Shown: piece after piece, positions 35,362 to 45,972 of the stretch
How the letters are laid out: each line of letters starts with the position of its first letter
Position numbering within the stretch: position 1 is the stretch's first letter
Assembly: GCA_963555705.1 (NCBI GenBank)
Contig: OY743176.1
Span: 45,089,026-45,153,025 of the forward strand
DNA from: Ligustrum vulgare
Lineage: Eukaryota; Streptophyta; Magnoliopsida; Lamiales; Oleaceae
Reading direction: 5' to 3'
DNA length: 64,000 bases
Program-made: the position numbers and the translations under genes
Notes under the pieces: model-generated
The model's input: the letters and a program-made list of their open reading frames with translations, nothing else
What the model was told of the DNA's origin: nothing
Databases searched by the model: none

Positions 35362-36109
35362 TGTTGGAGGAATTTTCTAAATAAATCATGGTATGCAATG
35401 GTTGATGAAAATGAAGAAAAATGGAATGAGAATAAAGGGTCAAAAAGTTTGTACCAAGCGATCGCATGGGTTTGTACTAATCGATCACATGTCTTTGTTA
35501 AATATTCAGGAAAACTTAAAGCCAAGCAATCGCTTGAGGTATAACCAAGCGATCGCTTGAGGTATGACCAAGCAATCGCTTGGTTATCTAAGATGACCAT
35601 TGGACATATTTAAACTTCGATTTTTCTTGCACCTTTTCATATATTACGTGGCTTTTCATGAAAAGATTGAACCATGAAGAGTTGCATCACTTGTAAAGTA
35701 TGTATCTATTGATAATACACCTCTTGATGCTCTATCCAAAGGATTCAAAGTTGGTTAATTCATTAACACTTGAATTTTCTCCTCTCTTGTCTACTTACTT
35801 TCATACTCTAGCATTAAAGTTCACTTTGTTCTCTTGCATACAAATTTCTAGTATTCAATTATTGCAGATTTGAATACTAGGCTCTCTTGTTTTTATTTAT
35901 ATAGTCTTTGTGTTCGGGTTTGTTTCCAGATATTGCACGTTCATCATCAAACAAAACTTTGATTCCATTGTATCTTAGAGGCTTATTTGGATCCCTCGTG
36001 CATACTATTTGGTGGGACAGATAAAGTCTAAAGGAAAGTGACTGTCGTGCCTTGAATCATCGAAGTTATTACAAAGTTTTGTCATCACACCACCAACTTT
36101 GTTTCAGCA
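35362..36109 (+). repeat. 3' LTR of the copia element
   Basis: Runs TGTTGGAGG...GTTTCAGCA. Palindromic cores sit at 35458, 35481, 35526, 35549 and 35572, with perfect CCAAGCGATCGCTTG at 35545-35559. It keeps more of the palindromic CpG sites than the 5' LTR. Confidence 0.85.
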
Positions 36110-36296
36110 ATTTCTTCTTTATCTTCTCCCATTATGATATTTCTTTTGTTTTTACTTCTAGTTTCTTCACATCTTCTAAAAAAATCTCTTTGGATGATTC
36201 AATAGTTTTGCCAACGGCCTTTTCTTTGGAAGATGTACTTTCAATAATTGATAAATTTTACACTTCTTCAATAGGAATTTCTACATATAAATTCTT
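36110..36296 (-). pseudogene. EPRV piece D: middle of second ORF
   Basis: Short minus-strand coding scrap between the copia 3' LTR and the MULE. It contains a Glu/Lys/Ser-rich stretch (STSSKEKAVGKTIESSKEIF) with one in-frame stop near 36259. It ends at the MULE's left 9-bp duplication (TAAATTCTT, 36288-36296). Reading frame and composition continue from piece C on the far side of the MULE. No domain recognised. Confidence 0.55.
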
Positions 36297-36510
36297 GGGT
36301 AATTGGCGCATTAATTCCCTACCTTTCACAACCTTTGTGGAATTCATCTCTACCTTTATTTTATTTTTTGGCAAATGCACCCTTACCTTTTCACTTTCTT
36401 TGCAAAAATCATCCTTGCCGTCAGCTTCTATCAAATTCAGCCATTATCCCATTGAGTTAAGACTTACTTTGATTTAATGTTGAGGGCAGGTTTGGAATTC
36501 AATAAAAAAC
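36297..36510. repeat. Left TIR of the MULE
   Basis: Contains CTACCTTTCACAACCTTTG, GGCAAATGCACCCTTACCTT and TTGATTTAATGTTGAGGG in the same order as the reverse complement of 39745-39952, at roughly 85% identity by eye. Confidence 0.85.
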
Positions 36511-36564
36511 TAGCTTACATTTAAAAAAAAGGATGAAGACAAAACTCAATACCTTTACTCATTT

Positions 36565-38784
36565 TGTAACGACCGAGAATTTTCAAGTTAATTATTAAAT
36601 AAATATTTTATTTCTCAATTCTCAAATAAAAACGTATTTTATTTCCCATTTTTAAATTTAAATGTGTTCATCTAGCCAAGTCAACTACTTTCGAGTCAAT
36701 GAAATAAATTTAACTCCAAATCAATTTTTAGCCAAAAATTTTATTATTTTAAACGCATATTATTTTTAAGTCCAAATTTGAAATCATTTTATTATCCAAT
36801 TTATTTTAACACAATTCTTATCATTTAAGAAGTGATATAGTACGTGGTATTCTAAATGAATCTTTATTCCTCTGTTCCAACTTATCACAATTTCAATCCT
36901 TTTCTAAATCAGATGTTTCCATATCCAACATTACACAATTTTATTCCAACTACAATACTTGCCATACCAATCTTTATATACACATATATTCCTCCAGTCC
37001 AATTCAAAAATCAAAGTAACACTATCTTGGCAAGTTTTTAGCCTTCAACCGGCCAACTTTCACACACTGGCGTGCCTCCAAGAATCGCCATTACCATAAA
37101 CCGCAACACCATAGCCGAATGATGCCAACAACCTTCCTTAACCAAATTCACGACCAGACTATCCACACTCATAACCTACAGAATACCGCCACCACCTCAA
37201 AATATCGCACAACACCATGCCAATGCCGACACCAGCATCCACCGATCGACCACCCCAAAAACCACCTACTACTCAACTCCAATGCCCTCAATCCACACCC
37301 AAAATTAGAACAACCCAAGAAACCAAGAAATTTACCCAAAACACCACAAAAAAAAAAAAAAAAAAAAAAAACCAAGAATAACCAAGAAACAAAGTAACCC
37401 AAATTACCTACCTCTACCCTCCGGACTATACGCCGGAAAACCACCAAAAATGAACTCCTCAAAAAAAACCAACCACAATGCCACCACAGTTGTTGAACTA
37501 CCACGATGCACCAACCGAAATTTCACCTACCGCCATCCCTCCACTGACTCCATCTCCGCCATGTGACGACGGTGCTACCACCGGTACATCGTCGGCGAAA
37601 GGTGCTGGTAGTTTAGGCGTGGCCCACCGCCATCTCTCTTGCTTCTCCTCCGTTTGGTTGAATTCGAATGAGAGAGAGAGAGAGAGATTTTGTTACAATT
37701 TTGATTTATTCAATTTATCCCTTTAAGCCCCCATTCTTTGAGAGTATTTTAATTCAGTCCCAAGTCTTAAAATGTTTTAAAGATCAACCCCTTTATTTTA
37801 AACTCGTTATTTCAGTCCCTAAATTATTTTAAACAGCATTTTAATTATCAGTCCCTAAGTTTCTGAAAATTCTATTTCAGCCCCAAAACTTTTCAAATTC
37901 AACTTTGTTAAATTTCAAATAAGTCCCTAAACTTTTAAATTTGTTCTAAAACTTTTAATATTCAAATTACTAATTTAAGATTTATTTACTTTTGACTAGA
38001 CGAAGTCGCAAGAATAGTCTAAAAGCACTTTAGCTTCACATCCAGTTCAATTTTCAAGAAAAAATCAAGACTTTGAGTTGGGGTTTACATTAAAACAATT
38101 GTGGTTATTTTGTCCATGTTATTTCTTGACGTGTGATTTTAATTGTGATATAATGCTTCCATGGTTTGAAAAAGGTTGTCAGGGATCGAAAGTGGGTCCT
38201 TGGGCTGCCCACAGTGCACACTTTTAATTATCGCTAATAACATGTTGTTAGGGATCGTATATAAGGTCGGGATCGAAAGTGGGTCCTTGGGGTTGCCCCC
38301 CAGTACACAAAGCTGCAGAAAATTATTTTTTTAGGCATGATATTCATAATTGGATTTGCATGTTTGGATTTAACTTGGACTAATTGTTGTATCTCCACTG
38401 AGTATAATTCATTATGCTCACCTCACCTTTTCCACCCTTCCAGGTTAAGGAGTTCGGCGATGCATGGTAATGAGCGAGGCGATCTTGAAATTAAATGACA
38501 ATCCATTTTAATTTATAACTTTCTTTTAAACTTGTATTTTTAGCAATCATTTTCCTTTTGGCCAAATTCATTTTGAGTCTTATTATTTTGAAGGTTGACG
38601 ATTCTTTCATTATGTATGATATTGAAAATTTAATTATTTCAATCAAATATGCTTCCGCAACTTATTTCTAGTTGTTATTGTTTTAGAAAAAAAATATTAC
38701 GTATTTGATGTTTATTGAAAATGATTATTTAACATAATTTGGATTTTAGTGGCGCTTCGAATTAACAGAATTTGGGGCATTACA
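36565..38784 (+). repeat. Large LTR (solo or with remnant primer site) inside the MULE
   Basis: Begins TGTAACGACCGAGAATTTTC and ends TTTGGGGCATTACA, related in ends and layout to the solo LTR at 53648-56081: a C-rich ACC/CCA tract, a GA microsatellite (37672-37687), and a run of TCAGTCCC-type phrases. ATTTT follows it and (C)ATTT precedes it, so a target duplication with one slipped T is possible. The next bases, TTTTGGCGCC, could instead be a primer site. Two direct copies of about 40 bp (AGGGATCGAAAGTGGGTCCT) lie at 38179 and 38269. A poly-A run lies at 37348-37370. Confidence 0.65.
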
Positions 38785-39529
38785 ATTTTGGCGCCAATCT
38801 GATTTATTCCATCTGAGCTCTGTAACTGTATAGGTTGAATACTATATCATTAGAGATAATATTTTCTAGTTATAGGAATGAAAGTGAAGATAGGTTTGTT
38901 TTTTTTTTTTTTTTTTGGAATTTACAGGGAGATGTAGATAATAGGAGCAACATTTGAATTTTTGCTTTTCATTTTAGGTATGTTGGAAATTGGATTGTCA
39001 TAACCAGATCTTGAGTATATAACATTATCATTTGTTCATGAGATGTGATTTATGTTAGAGTTGCTGTAATTCAAGTATTTTATTAACAATAGATATGGAG
39101 CAGTGTCCAGTAACTTTAGGAAGAAGATGATGACAAACTTTCTTGCCTCAAATTTTTGGTTTGTGAAAATCATCCAAACCTTTCATGATCTTTGCGATAT
39201 AAATCCATGCCTTCAAACTTTTATTGTGGTACACGTCCCTGACTTTCGTTAATCAATGTGAAATGCATCCCTACCATTTATCTATTTTGTTGAAATCTTC
39301 CCTATCTTGTACAGTTTTTGCGCAAAATATACCCCTTGAATTGGGAAAAAGTAGTAGTTTCCTGATTTAGAATAATTTCACTTGTGTATGTACAATAGTA
39401 AATTCAATATTTAAATAGAAAATCACATCCAATTCAACCACACAAAGTTGTAAAGAAAGCAATTGATGAAGTAAATCACCATTACCAAAAGATAAGATCG
39501 CCTTTACAAAAAGTCATTGCAAAAATCAA
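38785..39529. other. MULE interior, no gene seen
   Basis: AT-rich with a 19-base T run at 38898-38916. The stretch 39170-39360 repeats phrases similar to the TIR (CCCTACC, TTTTTGCGCAAAATATACCCC), perhaps subterminal repeats. No frame. Confidence 0.45.
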
Positions 39530-39724
39530 TTACATAACTATCACAAAAAAGCTTCGGACAACTACAAAAAAGAAGACTTCGGCTATTTTGAATAGAATCC
39601 AAAATCCAAAAAAATTGTGAACACAAGTAACCCATGACCCAGTTGCTCGAGGTTGTTGTGCTCCTTTACACGATCTTCTATTATGGCCCTTTTCCCCACA
39701 TCTCTTGAGTTCTGTCTTCATCAT
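39530..39724 (-). pseudogene. MULE transposase C-terminal zinc knuckle fragment
   Basis: Begins MMKTELKRCGEKGHNRRSCKGA, the CxxxGHNxRxC knuckle that closes MURA-type transposases; the first Cys of the CCHC set is replaced. The remaining residues are hydrophobic and look random. No core domain is present, so the element could not move by itself. Confidence 0.6.
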
Positions 39725-39744
39725 TTTTTTTGAAAATGTATGCT

Positions 39745-39952
39745 AGATTTTTATTGAATTCCAAAATTTCCCTCAACATTAAATCAAAGTGAGTCTTAAT
39801 TCAATGAGATAACAGCTGAATTTGACACAAGCTAACGACAAGGATGATTTTGGTAAGAATCTGAGAAGGTAAGGGTGCATTTGCCAAAAAACAAAGGTAG
39901 GGATGAATTTTGCAAAGATTGTGAAAGGTAGGACTAAATGCACCAATTACCC
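39745..39952. repeat. Right TIR of the MULE
   Basis: Reverse complement counterpart of 36297-36510; ends CCAATTACCC at 39952. Confidence 0.85.
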
Positions 39953-39961
39953 TAAATTTGT

Positions 39962-40169
39962 CGTTGGAGAAGATTGAGATCTTCCCTTATACATTTCTTC
40001 AAGAGAATTAACCCTTGATTTGTAAAAATATAATTCATTACAAGTTTTTACAAGTTGTGACATACAAGAATTCACATGGTTGGATAGATTTGTATAGTTG
40101 ATATTCATTTGACTCATGGAAAAACTGATTTCTTCTATCCTTCTATGGAAATCCTCCATGCCTGGATAG
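39962..40169 (-). pseudogene. EPRV piece C: start of second ORF
   Basis: Opens with ATG at 40159 on the minus strand (MEDFHRRIEEISFSMSQMN) and stays open to the MULE boundary, where its frame is interrupted by the 9-bp duplication. The sequence is rich in Asn, Ser and Glu and looks helical or coiled-coil. It lies immediately downstream of the RNase H region of ORF1, the place where florendovirus-type EPRVs carry a second ORF of unknown function. The family comparison is from general knowledge, not a search. Confidence 0.55.
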
Positions 40170-41700
40170 ATAATCTATGATGCCTTTTATATGAATAATT
40201 TCAAAATTATAATGACTAAGTCTACTTGCCATCTTATTAATCTTTTGTTGGAAATAGTTGGACCAGTCTCCTTAGTTAACCAACACTTAACCTGGGTATT
40301 GTCAGTTCTAATTTTGAATTTTGTAGTGACAATAAATAATTCAAACTTTTTAATAACTAATTTGACAGCTAATAATTATTTTCATTAATATGATAATTGA
40401 TTTGAGCCTAAGTAAAACCGTCACTAGTCATTATTCCTCATCTTCTTTTGGATAAATATATTTAAGTACTGCTTCATATGATGTTTCACATGCATCGATT
40501 TCTAGTATCCATTCCAAAGATCCTTAATTAATTTTTTTTTACTCCTTCTTCTTCTTATTCTTCTTTGGACCTTGTAGTACAATAAACTTTTTCTTTTAGT
40601 CTCTTTTGTAAAGGAATTAAGTGTTTTGCTAAGTTAGGTATATATTTCCTAGTCTAGTTTACAAGACCTAAAAAACTTTGTAGTTGTGTTTTATCTTTTA
40701 TATAAATATAATTATCAGATTCTTTTTTTTTATTCCTATATGTTTTTTAAGTTTAATCCTTCTTGACTAATTATAAATCCTAAAAATTCTATTTTTTGTC
40801 TTAGTTATTTCCATTGTTGTGGCTGATAATATAATAAAATTATTTTTAAAATATCTATAAGAAAGTTAAGATTTTTAATATGATCTTGTCTTGTTTCTGA
40901 ATAAATAAGAATATAATAATATATATTATTAAAACGATAATAATCATTAAATATTTTACCTATATATCTTTAGAATTCTCTTGGAATATTTTAAAATTCG
41001 AATGGTAAAACATTTCATTCATAAAATCCTTTTGGTATAGCAAATGCTATTAAATGTCTAGACTCTTCATTTAATATAATATGGTAAAATCTTGATTTTA
41101 AATCAAACTTAGAGAAATAACCTATCCCCTAATTTGGTTAAATAGTATTTGTTGGTTAGGAAATGGATAACTTAATTCTTTTGTATAATTATTTTATCTT
41201 TTATAATTGATTACAATTCTAGACTTTCCTCTTTTTTGTTCTAAATATTTTACTACTATGAAGGCTAGACTACTAAGTTTCATAGTAGATTCTCTAATAA
41301 ATTTATTTTCTAGCATTTATTTTATATGCATTTCAAATTTAGGTAATTCTTTTGGTGTGTTTTATTGATTTTACACAACTAATTTTAGTATCACATTCCA
41401 ATATTACTTCGACCATATGTTTATTTATATGTCATTTTTTTGAAGGATTGTCTCCTGATAATTTCAATAATTCTTCTGTCACATTTTTAATTGTTATTTG
41501 GTCAAAATATTCTTCAACTCGGTTTATCCTGTTTTATTGGAAATAAATTGTGTTGTTTGTATTATTTTTTGTCTATCCTCACCATGTTGAGCTGTTATAT
41601 GAGGCATTTTTCTCTACAATAAGGATCATTAATCCTAATTGCTATATGGTGACAAGGGGTCAATAAAAGTATAACATTTTCATCTATAGTTATATGATGA
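40170..41700 (-). pseudogene. EPRV ORF1: reverse transcriptase and RNase H, decayed
   Basis: Minus-strand pieces show the RT palm region with an AIPKGFYE block (about 41010-41050) and the catalytic box region near 40895-40925. There both catalytic aspartates appear changed to Tyr (a Y-Y-Y-ILIYS-type string). RNase H lies at 40205-40330, with an RTDNTQVKCW stretch and the RLIRWQ block typical of caulimovirids. Many stops. No integrase follows, which separates this from LTR retrotransposons. I leave the frames unjoined. Confidence 0.75.
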
Positions 41701-42370
41701 CAATGTTGTTTTATAAAGTTGTTTCCTAATAATATATTCCTCTCATATCATTAGATTAATATACATATGGTATTTGTATTTCATATTTTCCTATTTGTAT
41801 TTTAACACTTCTTGTTACTTTAGTTATTAGATTTGTACTTACTTCAAATCCCACTAATATAATTCTTTCTTTATTATTTTTCTTATTATTCCACATTTCT
41901 TGGGGTAATACTTTTTTTAAAAAGATATATATATTAGACAATGCTCATGTGTCAAATAAGGCATGATGATTCCTACTAAGGTATCTAGTATTATTCTTCT
42001 TAGTTAAAATATAAATATGGTATCTTCCTCCTTGTATTCTATTCATAATAATCTAGGTATTACTAAATTTTTATATTATAGTGTTAATAATATTCCATCA
42101 TCTATAATATGGTTTTACTTGTTCTAAGAAATTTGTACTTAATAATAATTCTATATTTACTCTTCCTATATGTTCTACATACATTGTTTATGATTATTTC
42201 ATTTCTTTATTTATTTTTATTGGTAATTCTACGTAAGTACTCATAGGATGAATATTTTCGAAATAATATTGTATCTGAATTAGATTATCTGTTATCTTGA
42301 ATTCTAAATCTCCTACTGCGTCTTCTTTTATACTAGATACAGTCGCTCTAGTATCCATTAGTACTTTCTG
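41700..42370 (-). pseudogene. EPRV ORF1: aspartic protease region with two DT(G)-like sites
   Basis: Two candidate active sites occur on the minus strand about 400 bases apart: MDTRATVSS (near 42325-42360) and ALFDT*ALSN (near 41935-41965, the star a stop in place of the usual Gly). The open stretch 41756-41941 (61 codons) follows the second. In caulimovirids one protease lies between capsid and RT; two homologous copies would be unusual. Both have lost the DTG glycine. Confidence 0.6.
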
Positions 42371-42599
42371 TTATTTTCATTCTCCATTTATTTTAATTTC
42401 TATTATGACTTCAAAATTGTTTTAGGTCCTTTTTTTAGGTAGATTTATTCTAGCTATTTTCCTATATATTTTTGCCATTATCCTATATATTTTTGTCATT
42501 ATAATTTTTTCTGAATTATCCCCATTTTCTCATTCCATTTGAGATAATTTTGTAGTATTATTTTTCCTTATGCTTATATATCTCCTTCCAAATTCTAGA

Positions 42600-43740
42600 A
42601 GAGATAAATATGAGTTTTGATATATGGCAGTTTGTACTTTTTAAATTTCTTGAATTTATGAGTTTATCTCTTCTATAAAAATTATTTTTCTTATATTTTC
42701 TTTGTAACTGACATTCCACTAGGTTGGTTTATATTGTTATTTATCATATCATAATGATTTTTTTTACTTTCTTTGTAAGATTTTATTATACTACTTGACT
42801 CCCTACATTTTTCTCTTTGTCAATTTTCTATGAATTGTATTCTTGCTCCTAAACTATTATTTTTCATTGGTGTATTTAAATTTTCACATTCCTTAAATAA
42901 TTCTAAATTCCATGGACTTGTTAATTTAAGAAATATTTCATTCATAACTTCCATACTATATTCTTCTTTATTATATTCCGTTTTTTCATAATATTCTCTA
43001 AATTCACATGTCAATTGTTTAAATTAACACATATTACATATTGATAGATTTTCTAATAAATACATATTTCTTAATTTTGAACTAATTTTATTATCTCTAT
43101 CTATTACTAGTGTATATTTTCTTTTTAATGCATCTTCATATCTGGTAAGTATTCATATTTCATGTTGAGCATTTCCTCTTATTTTTGCTATATATTCATC
43201 AGTTTAATTTCTCCACCATCTTCCAAGTTGTGGTATTTGTGGTATTTGTCCTAGTAGTGTTTATCCGAATAGTACTAAAGTTTGTTGTTGTTGATTCATA
43301 TTAATTTCTTCTATTTTAAGATTTTTCTATGTAATCCTCTTCAATAATATAATTTTCTTCACCATCTTCTTTTTGTTTTTATAATTTCTATTTGTTCAGT
43401 AATCATGTTTAATCTATTAATAGTTTTAAACTCTTTGTCTGTTATTATTCTTTTTGATTTTCTTTTTCCATTTCGTTATATATTTTCGTTATATTTTGAT
43501 TCATTATTTCTATATTTTATTATGTATTATCTAATCTTTTATAAAAACCACTTTTCCTTATATCGTTCTCTTCAACTACATATATATAAAATGTGTTTTC
43601 CAATGGATTTTCATATACTTCTAACATATTTCCTATTTTGCTTATTTTATCTGTCACTTGTTTAATTTGGGTTTCTAATGTTGTTAATTATTTTGATGGA
43701 TTATTTACGATCTATTTTATTTCCAATATGTGTTGGAATA
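42600..43740 (-). pseudogene. EPRV ORF1: capsid region, decayed
   Basis: The piece at 42820-43014 (64 codons) ends NSLGARIQFIEN and runs on with a conserved Cys in the next codons, the pattern that closes caulimovirid coat proteins before the Cys-rich zinc finger. The finger itself is damaged. Upstream, 43405-43665 in the minus frame has interrupted coding with an ENPLENTFYIYVVEENDIRKS stretch. No movement-protein motif could be read. Stops and frameshifts are frequent. Confidence 0.65.
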
Positions 43741-43772
43741 TTTTTATTAAGAGTAATTCTAGGAAGACACTC

Positions 43773-43900
43773 TTTGGGGGCATTTTTAAGTGAGATGTCA
43801 CACATTTATTGAGTGGTGAAAATATCTACCCCACCACTTACTTTTTTACCACCCAATAAATGTGTGACATATTACAATATCATTTAAAAATGTTCTCAAA
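43773..43900. mobile_element. Hairpin MITE inside the EPRV
   Basis: Inverted arms at 43795-43817 and 43848-43870 match at 22 of 23 positions (arm core CACACATTTATTG). Weaker pairing extends outward to about 43773 and 43900 (TTTGGGGGCATTTTT against AAAAATGTTCTCAAA). A 30-base loop lies between the arms. No coding capacity. Target duplication not resolved. Confidence 0.75.
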
Positions 43901-43913
43901 AAAATATCTATCT

Positions 43914-44084
43914 TGTTATAAACTAGAGAGAAAAGAGAGAAGAATAGAGTCACCAATAAACTTGTGTGTTTTATTATGGACGAATCCCATATATATAGGG
44001 AACAATAGGGATATACAAATTAATAATGTCTAGAGTTACAGGGGTACAATTGTCATTCATCAATACAATATAATATTTACAACA
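43914..44084 (-). repeat. 3' LTR (short) of the non-coding copia-type element
   Basis: 171 bp, same length as 48061-48231, about 90% identical by eye. A TATATATA string lies near 43991. Confidence 0.85.
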
Positions 44085-45272
44085 CTTCCCCTACAATGAC
44101 ATGTTAGAAAATATTTACCTCATTAAAACCTTGTTTGATAAAAACCCAATGAGAGAAAAATATCAAATGAAGGAAAAAGATTATAGTTATTCTTGGAGTA
44201 TTAAGATGAATGTTGTCTTGTCAAAACCTCGTCAGGAAAATCCAATGGGACAAAATCTTGACTAAGGAGTACAGCTACTCCCACTAATGTTGATCACTGT
44301 AAATCATCAAGTCAATGCATCCCAATCTTGTAAACCGATTTCTTGAATGTAGATGTTGGCAGTGCTTTTGTGGATAAATCAGCTAAATTATCACTTGGGT
44401 GAATTTGTTAAAAATTCTGGAGTATTTTGATACTGCTTCGTTAAAACCTTGTCAAAAAAATTCAATGGGAAATCGAACGAAGGAAAAATAGTACAACTAC
44501 TTCCCCTGATTCTATATGTATTGAATCATCCATATAACTACTCTCCCTTATTCAATCTGTATAGAATCATCCATATCTTGATCTTTAGGAGTCTCGTATC
44601 GGAGAGTATAGCAATAGACATTGATAATAGCTACCTCATTAAAAACCTTGATAGGAAAACCCTATGGTACAAAAATCTCAGGTAAGGAAAAAAAGAGTGT
44701 AGCGCATATTTGCTCTGACTCATGGGACAATTATATTGATATTGTATTTGTATACTTTGATCAAACAAGTTTCTAAAAAAACTTGAACTATATATTTCAG
44801 ATATACTTAATCCTTCAAGGATTATATTACATGCTTCAGACATCTTATATGTTTCACATTGCAATTGTCAAATTGCTACCACCAAATTTAATCCGTGAAA
44901 CTTTAGATAGGTAACGATTCCTATATTTCAAATTGAATTTCTCTAATTATTTTACCGCAATTCCAAAGTACCGAGGTATTGATTACCCTTTTTAATATCA
45001 CTAATTGGTACTTAAATGAATACTCTCAACGTACCGAGTTGATGATCATACATTTTGATATCACTCATTGGTATATCAAAGAGCACAAGCTAGTAATTAG
45101 AGTCAATCATCTTTTAGTATTTACATTTCTAATAATCATGCATTTATTGGTACTTATTATGCATTGTCTAGCAAATGAAATATTACATGTATTGTATATC
45201 GTTTCACATGCAGTACTAGATCTTTGAAACATTCGTTGCACAACAAGTCGTGTATTATGACTATACCTACAG

Positions 45273-45972
45273 TGATGCGATCCCAATCGAAAAACATGAC
45301 GAAAACACGTGGAATAAGACAACTATAGGAATGATCTAAATTAGATAGAACAAAATAATAAAATAATTAGACAATAGGATTCCAACCTAAACATCACGAC
45401 GCAAGAATTGACAATGCAGAGGAAAGAACTGGAATTGGTGAACGTCACAAGGATTACTTATTTCCCGGATAAGTTCGTGGGTGAAAGCCACAAAGACTCA
45501 TTCTTTGATAAGTTCGAAGTAAAAGGGACTCCTCAACCTTTCAATGGAGAAAATTCTCTCTCAATATATCAGTAATCATCGCAAACTCTATTTACAATGA
45601 ATAATATTGATAATATAATGTAAAATTGACCTAAAACTAGGTTTAGCCACTAATGGACCCTAAAATATGGAAATACTAACTTAAAACGGAAATAATTAAA
45701 ATTCGAAAAATTCTGAAAAAGGGAAAGTTACGACCGTGAAAGATTCATTTACGACTGTAAGTTGCTTGCGGCTTTTGAGTTACCGCCGTGAATTATTCCT
45801 TATGGCTGTAATTATGGTTCTGATCCTCGAACTTCCCCTCTTTGACTCGGCTTGATCCATTTGTCTTCTCGGGTCGACTCCAATACTAAACTTGTTTCGT
45901 TTTCCACGTAGATCGCTGTTGTATTGCCGATAGCTCAACTTCTCCTTTGGTCACCTACTTTGGATCACATCA
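45273..45972 (-). repeat. Solo LTR, gypsy-like, nested in the copia-type element
   Basis: On the minus strand it starts TGATGTGATCC and ends GGGATCGCATCA, with CCACGTGTTTTCG near its end, matching the U5 end of the 27097-34212 element (CCACGTGTTCTTGG...CACATCA). Flanks TACAG and TATAG are a 5-bp target duplication with one change. Four decayed ACGGCCGT-type cores lie at 45730, 45751, 45782 and 45802. No internal domain remains, so LTR-LTR recombination is inferred. Confidence 0.8.

Larger units (their letters stand above)
22587..36109 (+). mobile_element. Ty1/copia retrotransposon, broken, hosting a nested gypsy element
   Basis: The 5' LTR (22587-23327) and 3' LTR (35362-36109) bracket gag, protease, integrase, RT and RNase H in copia order. 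Flanks read GTTTC on the left and ATTTC on the right, a probable 5-bp target duplication with one change. RNase H is split by the gypsy element at 27097-34212: coding stops at 27096 and resumes at 34218. The gap between LTR and gag start is only 35 bases and shows no tRNA-iMet primer site. Between 34330 and 35361 is AT-rich non-coding 3' sequence. Confidence 0.85.
36297..39952 (-). mobile_element. Mutator-like element with about 210-bp TIRs, interrupted by a large LTR
   Basis: The left end (36297-36510) and right end (39745-39952) are inverted copies beginning GGGTAATTGG; flanks TAAATTCTT and TAAATTTGT are a 9-bp target duplication with two changes, the size MULEs make. Only a C-terminal zinc-knuckle fragment of a transposase remains (39650-39724). 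A 2.2 kb LTR (36565-38784) sits inside. The element lies in the second ORF of the EPRV. Confidence 0.82.

Noticed and set aside
37119..37504. Overlapping ORFs on both strands in the MULE-resident LTR
   Set aside because: Low-complexity CCA/ACC-rich and poly-A sequence gives long frames on both strands; no domain.
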